Part shown: in pieces, positions 34,068 through 44,000 of the stretch
Position numbering within the stretch: the first letter of the stretch is position 1
Layout: each line of letters opens with the position of its first letter
DNA from: Leptonema illini DSM 21528
GTDB taxonomy: Bacteria > Spirochaetota > Leptospiria > Leptospirales > Leptonemataceae
Length of the DNA stretch: 64,000 nt
NCBI RefSeq assembly: GCF_000243335.1
Contig: NZ_JH597773.1
Coordinates: forward strand, 1,137,989-1,201,988
Reading direction: 5' to 3'
Translations under genes and position numbers: made by a program
Notes under the pieces: model-generated
What the model saw: only the letters and a program-made list of their open reading frames with translations
What the model was told of the DNA's origin: nothing
Database searches by the model: none

Positions 34068-35432
34068 ATGAGCGATACGTTTCGCATTGCAGATCGACAC
34101 TATAGCTTTCAAAACCTGAAGGAGGTGATGGCGAAAGCCACGCCTCTTCGGTCAGGCGATCTGCTCGCCGGAGTGGCCGCTCTTACCATGGAAGAACGGG
34201 TCGCCGCTCGCTTTGTTCTCGCCGATATTCCCCTGCAGCGTTTTCTCGACGAACCGCTCATCCCACCTGAGAAGGATGAAGTGAGCCGGCTGATTCTTGA
34301 GCAACATGACGAAGAGGCCTTTTCGTTCTTTCGCACGATGTCGGTAGGCTCGCTGCGTGACTGGCTGCTTTCTGACCATGCCGACTTCATACTGGCATCG
34401 AGGGCGCTGACGCCTGAAATGGTGGCCGCGGTTTGCAAGCTGATGCGTAATCAGGATCTGATCCTCGTCGCATCACGCTGCTCGGTCATCACATCGTTTC
34501 GCACGACGATCGGCCTTTCAGGGCGCATGTCGACGCGACTGCAGCCCAATCACCCGACCGATGATGAGAAAGGCATTCTTGCCGAGATCATTGACGGCCT
34601 GCTTCTTGGAAGCGGCGATGCCGTGATCGGCATCAATCCTGCCACGGACGATATCTCTACAGTAAGAAGGCTCTTACAGCTCATCGACGATCTGCGCAAT
34701 CGCTTCTCTATTCCAACGCAGTCGTGCGTTTTGACGCATGTGACCACATCGATCGAGTTAATCGATAAAGGGGCCCCTGTCGATCTCGTCTTTCAGTCCA
34801 TCGGAGGTACGGAAAAGACGAACAGCAGCTTCGGAGTTAGCCTTGCTCTTTTAAAAGAGGCACATGAAGCGGGCCTTTCCATGAAGAGAGGATCGGTCGG
34901 CAATAACGTCATGTACTTTGAAACCGGACAGGGAAGCGCTCTTTCGGCCGGCGCCCATCATGGCGTCGATCAGCAGACGATTGAGGCCCGCGCCTATGCG
35001 GTCGCCCGTCAATTCTCGCCGCTGCTTGTGAACACCGTCGTCGGCTTCATCGGTCCGGAATATCTCTATGACGGGAAACAGATTATTCGCGCGGGGCTTG
35101 AGGACCACTTCTGCGGCAAGCTTCTTGGATTGCCGATGGGCGTCGATATCTGCTACACGAATCATGCCGAGGCGGATCAGGACGATATGGATAACCTTCT
35201 GACGCTGCTTGCAGCCGCAGGCGTAAACTTCATCATGGGAATCCCAGGAGCGGACGATACGATGCTTCATTATCAGAGCACTTCGTTTCATGACGCCCTG
35301 TATGCCAGGCAGCTTCTGGGGCTGCGGCCTGCTCCTGAATTCGAGTCATGGCTGCAACGCGAAGGTATCTTCGATGAAAAGATGCGGCTCTCCGCTGTAG
35401 CGCCCTCGCTCATCGAAGGAGTCAACCTGTGA
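34068..35432 (+). CDS. eutB: Ethanolamine ammonia-lyase large subunit
   Basis: 454 aa from ATG 34068 (GAGGGG upstream; an in-frame TTG at 34056 is less likely). EutB blocks: MRNQDLILVASRCSVITSFR, GLSGRMSTRLQPNHPTDDE, GINPATDDISTVRRLLQLID, MKRGSVGNNVMYFETGQGSA. TIM-barrel subunit of the adenosylcobalamin-dependent lyase that converts ethanolamine to acetaldehyde and ammonia. No microcompartment shell gene is in the window, so this looks like the simple permease-EutBC form. Confidence 0.97.
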   Translation: MSDTFRIADRHYSFQNLKEVMAKATPLRSGDLLAGVAALTMEERVAARFVLADIPLQRFLDEPLIPPEKDEVSRLILEQHDEEAFSFFRTMSVGSLRDWLLSDHADFILASRALTPEMVAAVCKLMRNQDLILVASRCSVITSFRTTIGLSGRMSTRLQPNHPTDDEKGILAEIIDGLLLGSGDAVIGINPATDDISTVRRLLQLIDDLRNRFSIPTQSCVLTHVTTSIELIDKGAPVDLVFQSIGGTEKTNSSFGVSLALLKEAHEAGLSMKRGSVGNNVMYFETGQGSALSAGAHHGVDQQTIEARAYAVARQFSPLLVNTVVGFIGPEYLYDGKQIIRAGLEDHFCGKLLGLPMGVDICYTNHAEADQDDMDNLLTLLAAAGVNFIMGIPGADDTMLHYQSTSFHDALYARQLLGLRPAPEFESWLQREGIFDEKMRLSAVAPSLIEGVNL

Positions 35433-36232
35433 AAAACAAAGAAGAAGCATCAGCAGAACAACAGATCACACCGATTGCCGGACGCCTGAAGAATCATACA
35501 AATGCCCGCGTCGGCCTGCGACGCAGCGGCATCTCCATTTCAACCGACGAGCTTCTTAATTTTCAGCTCGACTTCGCCCGGGCCCGGGACGCCGTTCAAC
35601 GCGAGATCGATGAAACGGATGTCTTTCAGAAATTGCAGGCCATCGACGGACGGGCATTGCTCGTTTACAGCGCCGCTTCATCATTGCAGATGTATTTGCA
35701 GCGTCCCGATCTCGGCCGTATTCTCTCGGTGGAATCAGAAGCGCAGTTAAAAGCTCGCAGTTCTGAGAAATCCGACATCTGCATCGTGCTCACGGGAGGG
35801 TTATCCTCAGCGGCAATTCATCAGGCGTTTCCACTGATAGAGCGACTGGCAGCGGCGCTACAGGGCGAAGGCACGACCGTGGCTCCTCTTGTGCTGGCCC
35901 ACCGCGGACGTGTGGCGATCGGTGATCCGATTGGAGCACTATTAAAGGCTCAGCTTTCGCTCGTTCTTGTAGGAGAACGCCCTGGTATGAGTTCGAGCAA
36001 TAGCCTCGGCGCTTATCTGACCTATGCGCCGCAGCCTGGAAAAACCGACGAAAGCCGTAACTGCCTTTCGAATATTCGCGAAGGCGGTCTCTCCGTGGAC
36101 GAGGCGGTCTTTACCCTGCTCTGGTTGATACGCGAATCCATCCGATTAAAACTGAGCGGCGTGCAGCTCAAGGATCGGTCGCGAGAAAGCCTAACGCTCA
36201 AAGACGGTGCGAAACCGATCGCTGACGAATAG
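35429..36232 (+). CDS. eutC: Ethanolamine ammonia-lyase small subunit
   Basis: 267 aa, start GTG 35429 overlapping the eutB stop (GTGA). EutC motifs: TNARVGLRRSGISISTDELL, QLDFARARDAVQ, VLTGGLSSAAIHQAFPLIER, ALLKAQLSLVLVGERPGMSS and SLGAYLTYAP. Binds cobalamin at the interface with EutB. The 3' end overlaps the convergent YiiX-like gene by 42 bp. Confidence 0.96.
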   Translation: MKNKEEASAEQQITPIAGRLKNHTNARVGLRRSGISISTDELLNFQLDFARARDAVQREIDETDVFQKLQAIDGRALLVYSAASSLQMYLQRPDLGRILSVESEAQLKARSSEKSDICIVLTGGLSSAAIHQAFPLIERLAAALQGEGTTVAPLVLAHRGRVAIGDPIGALLKAQLSLVLVGERPGMSSSNSLGAYLTYAPQPGKTDESRNCLSNIREGGLSVDEAVFTLLWLIRESIRLKLSGVQLKDRSRESLTLKDGAKPIADE

Positions 36233-36820
36233 ATCACCGGGCGAAACGGCGAGTTCGTTAAGCGGCGGCATGCCTCCGTAACGCTGCTTCATCTTCTGTT
36301 GAACGACGGGATGCTTGAGGTCGTAGTCCGAGAATCTTTTCAAGGGAACGGTTTTTAATCCGACAAGGTCATAGAGCTTCCAGACGACTTCAGAACAGTA
36401 CAGGCGATCATCGGACCAGCGAAAGTGGCCGTCGTAGTTTCGTCCCGCCCAGGCCTCTGCCTTTTTTTTCATGACGGCGATCTGCGACGCATCGGGCGCA
36501 CCGTCTGCATAGCGCTTTACGACAAAGTGAGATCGCTCGCCGTTTTTTATCCATTGACTGAGATCGACAAAGCGTACCGGCTGCACCGCCTCAAAGACGA
36601 CCCATCGCCCTGCTCTCTTAAATATGATGCCTACATGACTGTACTTCGAGCCAGTCGCAAGCTGGATGGCCTGGCTCTGCGAAGATCGCGAAATCTGAAA
36701 AACGACGTCTCCTTCACGCAGCTCGTCAAAGGGAGCAGCGAAAAGCTGTAGAGACAGGAATACGTTAAGGGAGTAGAGAAACAGAAAGCCTGACGTAGTT
36801 CTGGTTCTTCGAAGCATCAC
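36191..36820 (-). CDS. YiiX-like permuted papain-fold hydrolase, exported
   Basis: 209 aa. Signal peptide ~aa 10-29 (SGFLFLYSLNVFLSLQLFAA). ELREGDVVFQ and SKYSHVGIIF give the conserved His region; LYCSEVVWKLYDLVG gives the catalytic Cys. The family (DUF830/YiiX) has a circularly permuted NlpC/P60-like fold and probably hydrolyses an amide or ester in the periplasm. Substrate not known. Confidence 0.82.
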   Translation of the reverse strand: MMLRRTRTTSGFLFLYSLNVFLSLQLFAAPFDELREGDVVFQISRSSQSQAIQLATGSKYSHVGIIFKRAGRWVVFEAVQPVRFVDLSQWIKNGERSHFVVKRYADGAPDASQIAVMKKKAEAWAGRNYDGHFRWSDDRLYCSEVVWKLYDLVGLKTVPLKRFSDYDLKHPVVQQKMKQRYGGMPPLNELAVSPGDLFVSDRFRTVFER

Positions 36821-36959
36821 CGCAAATCCTGAATAAAAAACTTATACGGAAGGACAGCAGGTCTGGCTTTGGAGTCAACGGAAATATGTGAAGAGATGCA
36901 ATATCGCCAGGTGCCTGAATTGACACCCGGCAATATTACGCGAAGATAGAAAGAAGGTT

Positions 36960-38882
36960 TTACTCGTACATCGATTCAATCAGCTTTGCATAGCGCTCCG
37001 TTACGACGTGACGCTTCACAGAAAGCTTGCCCGTCAGCTCGTCACCCTGCTCAAAAGGCTTCGGAAGCAGGCGGAAGTCGACGACCTTCTCGAAGCTTTT
37101 AAAGCCCTGTTCGGCCGAGATCAGCCGCTTAACCTCATCGCGAATCACGGACAGCGCCTCAGGGTCGATGGCCAGCGTCGTGAACTCCTTATGCCCCGGA
37201 AACTTTTCAATCTCGGGCACGATCAGCGCCGTCAGATACTTCTTATCCTGACCGACGACGATCAGCTGACGGATATAGGGAGACTGAAGCAACGTGTTCT
37301 CGATCGGCACCGGCTCTACGTTCTCGCCGTTCAGAAGAACGATCGTCTCTTTAGAGCGACCTGTAATCTTGAGGCAATCGTTATACGTCATCATACCGAG
37401 GTCGCCAGTATTGAACCATCCGTCTTTAAGAACCTTATCGGTGGCCGCCTGATCCTTGTAATATCCCTTCATAATCTGCGGGCCTCGAACGTGGATCTCG
37501 CCCTTAACGCCGCGACGTTTCGGGCCGCCTGCTTCGGTCGTGAAGAGCAGTTCGCCTGTATTCAGGTCGGTGATACGCAGATCGGTGTCGGGATAAATCG
37601 GACCGACAGTACCCGGCACAAGCAGATCAGGCGTTCGCACGGAAAGCACGGGAGACGTTTCGGTTAATCCATATCCTTCGAGAACGGGAATGCCCGCATC
37701 GTTAAAGAAAAGATCGACGTGATACGGCAGTGCTCCGCCGCCTGAGCACGTGCCGCGAAGCGCACCGCCCGTCGCCGCTCGAATCTTTTTCAGTACGATG
37801 CGATCGAGTAAGAAGAACGGCACGGCGAGAAGAAGCACCTCGACTATAGACCAGAGAGCACGGAACATCGAAAGAAAGGACGATCGCCCGGTAATATCAA
37901 GCTCGTTCCCTTTCAAGAAGCGCAATGCTCCGCGAAAACGACGCGAAACGGAAAGCGTGAGAGCGAAAAGACCGCGACGGACCGGGGATGCCTTCTCAAG
38001 ATTCGTAAGAATACCCGCATATACGCTTTCCCACAGGCGCGGCGCCGATGCCATGAAAGTCGGAGCCACGTTTTTCATGTCATCGCGAAGGGACCGAACG
38101 TTCGAATAATACGTGCAGCATCCGCGACCGAGGGCGATCATTTCGAAGACGCGCTCGAAGATATGCCATACAGGCAGAATGGAAAGCACACGATCGTCGG
38201 TGCGGATTGGCACAGGGATGCGCTCCAGCTGCGAAATCATGTTCGCATGCGTGAGCATGACGCCTTTAGGGGCGCCTGTCGTCCCCGACGTATAGATCAG
38301 CGTAAAGAGATCGTCAGATGAAAGACCGGCCATGTGCTCTTCAACACGTCGATCGCCCTGATGACGCAGCTCGCGTCCCCGGCGGATAAGATCGGCCTGC
38401 GCATAAACGTCTGCATCCTGTCCGCTCATCAGAATGAGCGTTACGCCCTTGATCAGGTCGGGGTGACGGCGCATCTTTTCGAGTACGGTCGTATTCTCGA
38501 CAAAGAGAAAGCGCATGCCTGAATGCGGCACGATGTGTCGGATGTCGGGATCGGTCACGTCGGCGCCGCGCGGCACGTCGGCGGCTCCGGCCAGCAATAC
38601 GGCCAGATCGGCCTGGATCCATTCAAGGCGGTTCTCGGCGAAGATACCGACATGATCGCGCGGCTTCAATCCGAGATCGATCAGCGCCGTCGCCAGGGAC
38701 TCGGCCTGCTCGCGCAGTTGCGCATAGGTCGTCATCTGAAAATGTCCGCCTTCGCGTGTGGCAAAGGCCGGATTCTCTGCATAACGTTCGGCGCTGTCGA
38801 GGAAGAGATGAGCGACGCTGCGATGCGATGCGCTCTGTTTTTGAGAGGCCGGCGCCTCTCGTGCCATTGTTTGAGTCGTCAT
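36960..38882 (-). CDS. Long-chain fatty acid-CoA ligase (AMP-binding)
   Basis: 640 aa, start ATG 38882 with GGAG upstream. Motifs of the adenylate-forming family: LIYTSGTTGAPKGVMLTHAN (P-loop A3), GYGLTETSPVLS (A5), GWFNTGDLGMMTYNDCLKIT (A7) and GRSKETIVLLNGENV (A8). A hydrophobic segment around aa 340-365 (LWSIVEVLLLAVPFFLLDRI) suggests membrane association, as in spirochaetal and eukaryotic-type long-chain ligases. Activates fatty acids for phospholipid synthesis or beta-oxidation, probably donating electrons later through ETF. Confidence 0.93.
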   Translation of the reverse strand: MTTQTMAREAPASQKQSASHRSVAHLFLDSAERYAENPAFATREGGHFQMTTYAQLREQAESLATALIDLGLKPRDHVGIFAENRLEWIQADLAVLLAGAADVPRGADVTDPDIRHIVPHSGMRFLFVENTTVLEKMRRHPDLIKGVTLILMSGQDADVYAQADLIRRGRELRHQGDRRVEEHMAGLSSDDLFTLIYTSGTTGAPKGVMLTHANMISQLERIPVPIRTDDRVLSILPVWHIFERVFEMIALGRGCCTYYSNVRSLRDDMKNVAPTFMASAPRLWESVYAGILTNLEKASPVRRGLFALTLSVSRRFRGALRFLKGNELDITGRSSFLSMFRALWSIVEVLLLAVPFFLLDRIVLKKIRAATGGALRGTCSGGGALPYHVDLFFNDAGIPVLEGYGLTETSPVLSVRTPDLLVPGTVGPIYPDTDLRITDLNTGELLFTTEAGGPKRRGVKGEIHVRGPQIMKGYYKDQAATDKVLKDGWFNTGDLGMMTYNDCLKITGRSKETIVLLNGENVEPVPIENTLLQSPYIRQLIVVGQDKKYLTALIVPEIEKFPGHKEFTTLAIDPEALSVIRDEVKRLISAEQGFKSFEKVVDFRLLPKPFEQGDELTGKLSVKRHVVTERYAKLIESMYE

Positions 38883-38966
38883 GAACCTGCTCCTTTTCTG
38901 TCCCCTGTGTTTCGGGGAGGCTTATCAGCCAGAACAGAAGTATGCATAGTCTGTATAAGAAATCGC

Positions 38967-38984
38967 CTCATTCCATAGAATGAG
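38967..38984. promoter_or_regulatory. 18-bp palindrome upstream of the acyl-CoA ligase gene
   Basis: CTCATTC-CATA-GAATGAG, perfect 7-bp arms with a 4-bp spacer, 85-102 bp before the ligase start. Size and symmetry fit a dimeric repressor operator. Confidence 0.5.
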
Positions 38985-39042
38985 ACATGCAAAACAGGAT
39001 TTTTTTAACCCCGGAGTGCTGTTTCGATCACAGGCCCGATGA

Positions 39043-40119
39043 TCACAAGGACTTGCGGCGGCGGTACTCTTTAGGCGTGAGACCGGTTTCTTTCAAAAAG
39101 GCACGGTGAAACGAAGATCTGGAATTAAAGCCGGCGGCGAAGCCGATAGACAGGATGGTGCGCTCGGGCTCGTCTTCGAGAAGGCGGCAGGCCTCCTGCA
39201 CACGCCAGCGATTGACGTAATCCGAAAAGCTTTGCTGCATATGCACATTTAGAAGGTAGGATAGCCGGTCTACTGTCGTCGCCAGCTCTCGGGCCAGCGA
39301 GGCCAGCGTCAGATCTTCGTCGGCATATATCTTCTCTTCTCGCATGCGCTCATCAAGTTCGAGAGCCATGGCGTTGAGATCGAGGTCTCCCAGCTTGGCA
39401 CGACGACGGCGACGACGCTCCATCTCTTCCTGCAGCCCCTGAACGGCATTCGGATAACGACCCGATAACACAAAAAAGACGAACAGGTTAACGGGAAGAA
39501 GCAGAGCGCTGATACGAATCATCAGAAAGCTCGGAATCAAGAATCCGACCAGGCCGATCAGCAGATCGACGAAGAGCAACACATACACAAAGAAAACGGG
39601 AAAGAGACCCGAGGCCAGAAGCGCTCGATGGTTTCCTGTCGACCTGTACACATGCCAGCCGATATAGAGAAGATAGACGAGGAACGATAGCTTTGTCCCG
39701 ACGTTACCGGCGGCGACGAGCAGATGCACAAAGTCGTCCGCCTGGATTCCGCGCTCAAAGAACTCACGTTGCTCGGCATCACTCAGCATGTGAAAAACAA
39801 CAGGTACCGCTATGGCCAGGACGGGCAGAATCCAGTGATACCTCGATAGCCTTGCCGGCCCGAAAAGCCTGCGATAATGAAGCAGCATGAGCGGGCCGCC
39901 CGTATAGACGATCGGCAGATGCCATAGAAACAGCAGAGGCCAGCGCGCCGCCGCTCCTGAGAATACGTAAGCCCCCGAAAGCAGCCAGATGCCGGCGACG
40001 ACTAACGCAGCTGCCAGGGCACGATCACGTCCGGCTCGCGAAACGATAATCTGCAAACCCCAGATGCAGCTGAAGATGCCTCCGGAACTCAGCCAGTGTA
40101 TCTGTAAAGCGTCGTTCAA
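39043..40119 (-). CDS. Membrane-bound AraC-family regulator (7TM sensor + HTH)
   Basis: 358 aa, start TTG 40119 overlapping the protease stop (TTGA) with GAGGAT upstream. About seven helices in the first ~225 aa (LAAALVVAGIWLLSGAYVFS, WILPVLAIAVPVVFHMLS, LASGLFPVFFVYVLLFVDLL), then a DNA-binding AraC domain (~aa 255-355): FSDYVNRWRVQEACRLLEDE, ILSIGFAAGFNSRSSFHRAF, TGLTPKEYRRRK. The membrane domain probably senses an envelope signal. Last gene of a three-gene overlapping set. Confidence 0.9.
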   Translation of the reverse strand: MNDALQIHWLSSGGIFSCIWGLQIIVSRAGRDRALAAALVVAGIWLLSGAYVFSGAAARWPLLFLWHLPIVYTGGPLMLLHYRRLFGPARLSRYHWILPVLAIAVPVVFHMLSDAEQREFFERGIQADDFVHLLVAAGNVGTKLSFLVYLLYIGWHVYRSTGNHRALLASGLFPVFFVYVLLFVDLLIGLVGFLIPSFLMIRISALLLPVNLFVFFVLSGRYPNAVQGLQEEMERRRRRRAKLGDLDLNAMALELDERMREEKIYADEDLTLASLARELATTVDRLSYLLNVHMQQSFSDYVNRWRVQEACRLLEDEPERTILSIGFAAGFNSRSSFHRAFLKETGLTPKEYRRRKSL

Positions 40120-41033
40120 TCCTCAGTGCTCCACTGCGACGGATCATGCGTGACCGTATTGAGAGGAGTTCGCGCCACAAGCAAGGCAGTACCGACACAG
40201 CGCTCCTCGTCGGGATGCGCCTTGCGCCAGGCCTTCGCTCGCTCCAGATATTTATCCTCCCTGAACTCCAGATGCGGATGGCTCTGAAAATACTCCGATA
40301 CAGGATGCGGCGCCCGCTGTGTCTCGTTATCGCTCCGGTTCGGATCGTAATACGTGCGCAGGCGACGAAAGCTACGACCGAGCCCCGTCGGAGCGTACGA
40401 AGAGCTCTTGATATAGGCCCACGCATATTCGTCGGCCTCATTCTCCTGCGTCTTGCTATAGCTGTGACGCATCATCAGATTCATGGCAAAGTCGGCGATC
40501 TCGCCTAACGGCGCTGCTCCGATCTTCTTTGCGGCGATCTCAAGGCGCACGGCATCGATACAGTGCGAAAGCTCCACATGACCTACCTCATGCGCCAGCA
40601 CGGCCACAAGCTCGGATTCCGATTTCAGCGTTTCAAGAAGGCCCGACGTTACGACGACGACTCCGCCCGGTAAAGCGAAGGCATTGGGCGACCTGGTTTC
40701 AACTATAAAGGCCCTGTAACGAAAGCCTTTCTGTGTTCCGGCCGCAACCGTTTCGATCAGCGACTGCACATAGGCCTGATCGGCCTCTGTTCCTCCGTTG
40801 AAGGATTCGTAGCGCAGGGCGATGGCCTCTCCATACCTCGCCTCATCCACCTCATCGATCGGCAGCACGCGAGTCAGCGCCCGGTCCACGCGCTTGATCG
40901 GCTTCCCGAGAATTTGAAAGGCCGGCGCAAGCGTGCTCTCGAAGGGCAATCGTATCTCTGCTTTAGTGAGGGCGAAGACGAGCAAAGAGCCGCCTGCGAG
41001 CAATATAAGAAGTGCAATCGTTCTCAGATTCAT
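40116..41033 (-). CDS. M48-family metalloprotease, membrane-anchored
   Basis: 305 aa. N-terminal anchor (IALLILLAGGSLLVFALTKA). Zinc site HEVGHVELSHC (HExxH) and downstream ENEADEYAWAYI supplying the third ligand, plus AFALPGGVVVVTSGLLE typical of M48. Likely faces the periplasm and acts on envelope proteins (BepA/LoiP-like). Overlaps both neighbours by 4 bp. Confidence 0.9.
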   Translation of the reverse strand: MNLRTIALLILLAGGSLLVFALTKAEIRLPFESTLAPAFQILGKPIKRVDRALTRVLPIDEVDEARYGEAIALRYESFNGGTEADQAYVQSLIETVAAGTQKGFRYRAFIVETRSPNAFALPGGVVVVTSGLLETLKSESELVAVLAHEVGHVELSHCIDAVRLEIAAKKIGAAPLGEIADFAMNLMMRHSYSKTQENEADEYAWAYIKSSSYAPTGLGRSFRRLRTYYDPNRSDNETQRAPHPVSEYFQSHPHLEFREDKYLERAKAWRKAHPDEERCVGTALLVARTPLNTVTHDPSQWSTED

Positions 41034-44000
41034 GACTGTGGCTCCTTCGCTTCCGTAAAACGATCCTTGAAACGGTTATACAGAGAATTCATACCGAGCA
41101 TGAGCAGACCGACTCCGACAAAAACAAGGGCACGCGTAAGCGTGGAGCTTCGTGCAAGATCAAAGAAGATCAGGCGCAGCAGAGCGGCGCCGAGCGCAAC
41201 CATCGACAGAATGCGAAAATGACTTTCACGCAAGACGATACTTAACGAGAAGACGATGAAGATCAGAACGACCCAGAGCAGCGTCAGGAGCGCCTGATCA
41301 AAGGACCAGTAGAGAAACAGAGCAGCGCCGAGAAAGAGCGGGTCAAAGATCCATAGATTGCGGCGACCATCGACAAACGGCATCAGGCGAGCGACAACCG
41401 AAAACGGAAAGGGAACTTCGGTACCGGCGAACGGCCTTTCGCGCAGAAGAAGAATTGAGACGGCCACAAGCACAAGCATGGCGATCAATCCGGCAACCCA
41501 GTTTTGATCGGCAAAATGCGCCTGTGGCATCTCAGCCGTCGACGATAGAAATGTCAGATAAAATACCGACCACCAGAAGAGGAAAAGCCCGTACACAGAG
41601 AGACGACGCACCGATGCGAACATGCGTGCCAGAGCGACAAAAAGCGCCGGAGTGGCTGCATAGACGACCAGCGTCCAGCGTTCCGGAACTTCCAGCTCGA
41701 CGGCGAGAACGCCCATTGCAATGGCAAGTTCAAGATAATAGGTCTGGATGCGGCGCTCAAACCATCCGCCATCCGCTCTCTGCGCTGTGAACCAGAAGAG
41801 AAACACAGCAATCGCGAAAATCTGGATCAACACTCGCGCCGTCACCGGACCGAGATAGTATTCGCTCTGCAACTCAACGGCAACATGCCGGATCAAAAAG
41901 GCGAGAACGGCTATCGACCCTGTATAAAGCAGATGCCGCGACGTTATCCGATGTGCCTCTTTACCTGCCAGAAATCCGGAAGATTCCAGTGCGACGAGTG
42001 ACAGAAGCAGCCAGACGACGCCAGGAATCATCGCCGAGATCGGCTCGAAGATGCGATACGAGACGATGCCCAGAAACACCGCAAGCATCCATACGACGGG
42101 CACGGTCGGTGCGAACGATAAGGAAATCGAAGCGGGCCTCCAGAGCTGGAGCACAAACAGAGCGAGGAAAGGCAGCGTCCGCCAGAAGACGTTAACAGAA
42201 GACATCGCTCGTGCGTCTCCATCGAAAAGATGCACGAAAAGTACAGGGAGACCGATCAACAGGAAAAGGAAGATGCCATCTGAACCTGGCCTTCTCTCAA
42301 TACGCTGACGGCTCTGGATGGAATCCGACCGACCCATGCGAAACGGAACAAACACCAGCGTGGCGGCTAACGCCGAAACGGCGATCGTCGCCCAATAAAC
42401 GGGTAAGAGATAGACGAAGATCATCGATAGATACAATCCGTGTAAAATCTCGCCGAGCGCATGCCAGAGCGGGAAGGTCGCGTCGGGCACGCTCAAGAAA
42501 CGATGAAGCGCAAGTCCTGTCAGCAGCATTCCCGTGAGAAATGCAGCGCTGTGTAACGAATAGTCAAGGCGCATAACGCCAATACCGAGTACGAGACAGG
42601 AGAGGAGAAAATATAGCACCATGCCGCCTGCTGAATCCAGACGTCCGTCATGCAAATCGAGGCGAGCCGGCCTGAGAATGAGTAACACGGCCAGCATGAG
42701 AAAAGGGATGGCAAGGGAGGCAGATCTCCAGTAGAGGTCGTCTGCGGCATCGCCGCTGATCAGATGCGCCGCAAGCATCAGACCGGCCACAGGCAAGAAC
42801 AGCAGCACGGGCATCGCCGTCCGATCTTTCACGAATGGATGCGGTGCGAAGAACACCAGGCCGGCAACGGCAGAAACGGCTAGCGTGCTCCATTCGAAAG
42901 GCAGCAGAAGCGCATAGAGAGATATGAGAAAAGCGGCCTGTATAATCGAGCGAGCGACGCTCCATACCGACGAAAACTGAAGAAGCGGCTTCAGCGTTCG
43001 CTGATACAGAACAAGCGAGAAAAGAAGCAGGGCCAGCATCATGCCTGCCCGGCGAAGCAGCGCCGCATCATCGGAATATGGGATGTCACCGGTCGCCAAT
43101 GCAATAAAAATAACGCCCGACAGAAGATGCAGGAACAATCCGACGGATTCGAGGAACTCTTCGCCTTCCCGATTCATAAGAGCGAAAAAGAGCATCGTCT
43201 GCACAAACATGACGAGACCGACATGAAAGGCGTCCACCTGCCAGCGACCGAGCGTGAGAATACAGAAAAAGGCCAGGCCCTGAGCGATCAGCGTATCGGT
43301 GCGATACAGCCACAGAATGCGCAGGCGACGCGCATAACGCGCAAGCAGAAAGACGACGACGGTGGCCAGGGCAAGAACGATCGTATTCCATTTCGAGCCC
43401 GTTGCATACAGAAGGAAGCCGAGGCCGGCCGTCATCCAGTGAACAAGATGAGCGAAGAACGGAAGCCTCTCCAGCCGATCGCTTTGAAAGATCGCTCGAT
43501 AGTGTTGCAGCAGAGCGGCCGATGCGACCGCAGCCGTTGACAGGATGCCGATCAGTCGATTGATATCGGTCGGCTCCTGTGAAAGAAGCCCGGCATCGCG
43601 CATGGCGAAATAACGCACGACCTGATACAGAGCAAAGCTTACCGTACAGAGAACGGCCTGAAACTCCCAGCGAGATCGTGCCGCAAGCAAAACGCCTGCA
43701 AGGGCGACGCCCGCCGCCGTTAACAGTACGGGAAGAGCCGGCGGCAACACGGCAAGCACGATCAACGAAAGCAGCAGATGAAGCGAGGCGAAGGCCTCGG
43801 CGCTTGCACGATAGGCAAAGAAAAGGTTAACGAGCACTCCGACGATAATCAAAAGCAGGCCGGCCGTCTCATTCTCGATCCACTTCACGCCCGGAATGGC
43901 GACGGCGGCAAAACAGGAGACGAGCAACACGGCGCCGCCCGCAGCCGTTAACCATGACGAGAATTTCTTCCAGTCCGGTTTCTTTTCCAGATAGAAGGCG

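Noticed and set aside
38967-38984. Assignment of the palindrome to the Bacillus-type FadR box
   Set aside because: FadR sites read TGAATGA-N4-TCATTCA; here the half-sites are in the opposite order (CTCATTC-GAATGAG), so the factor cannot be named.
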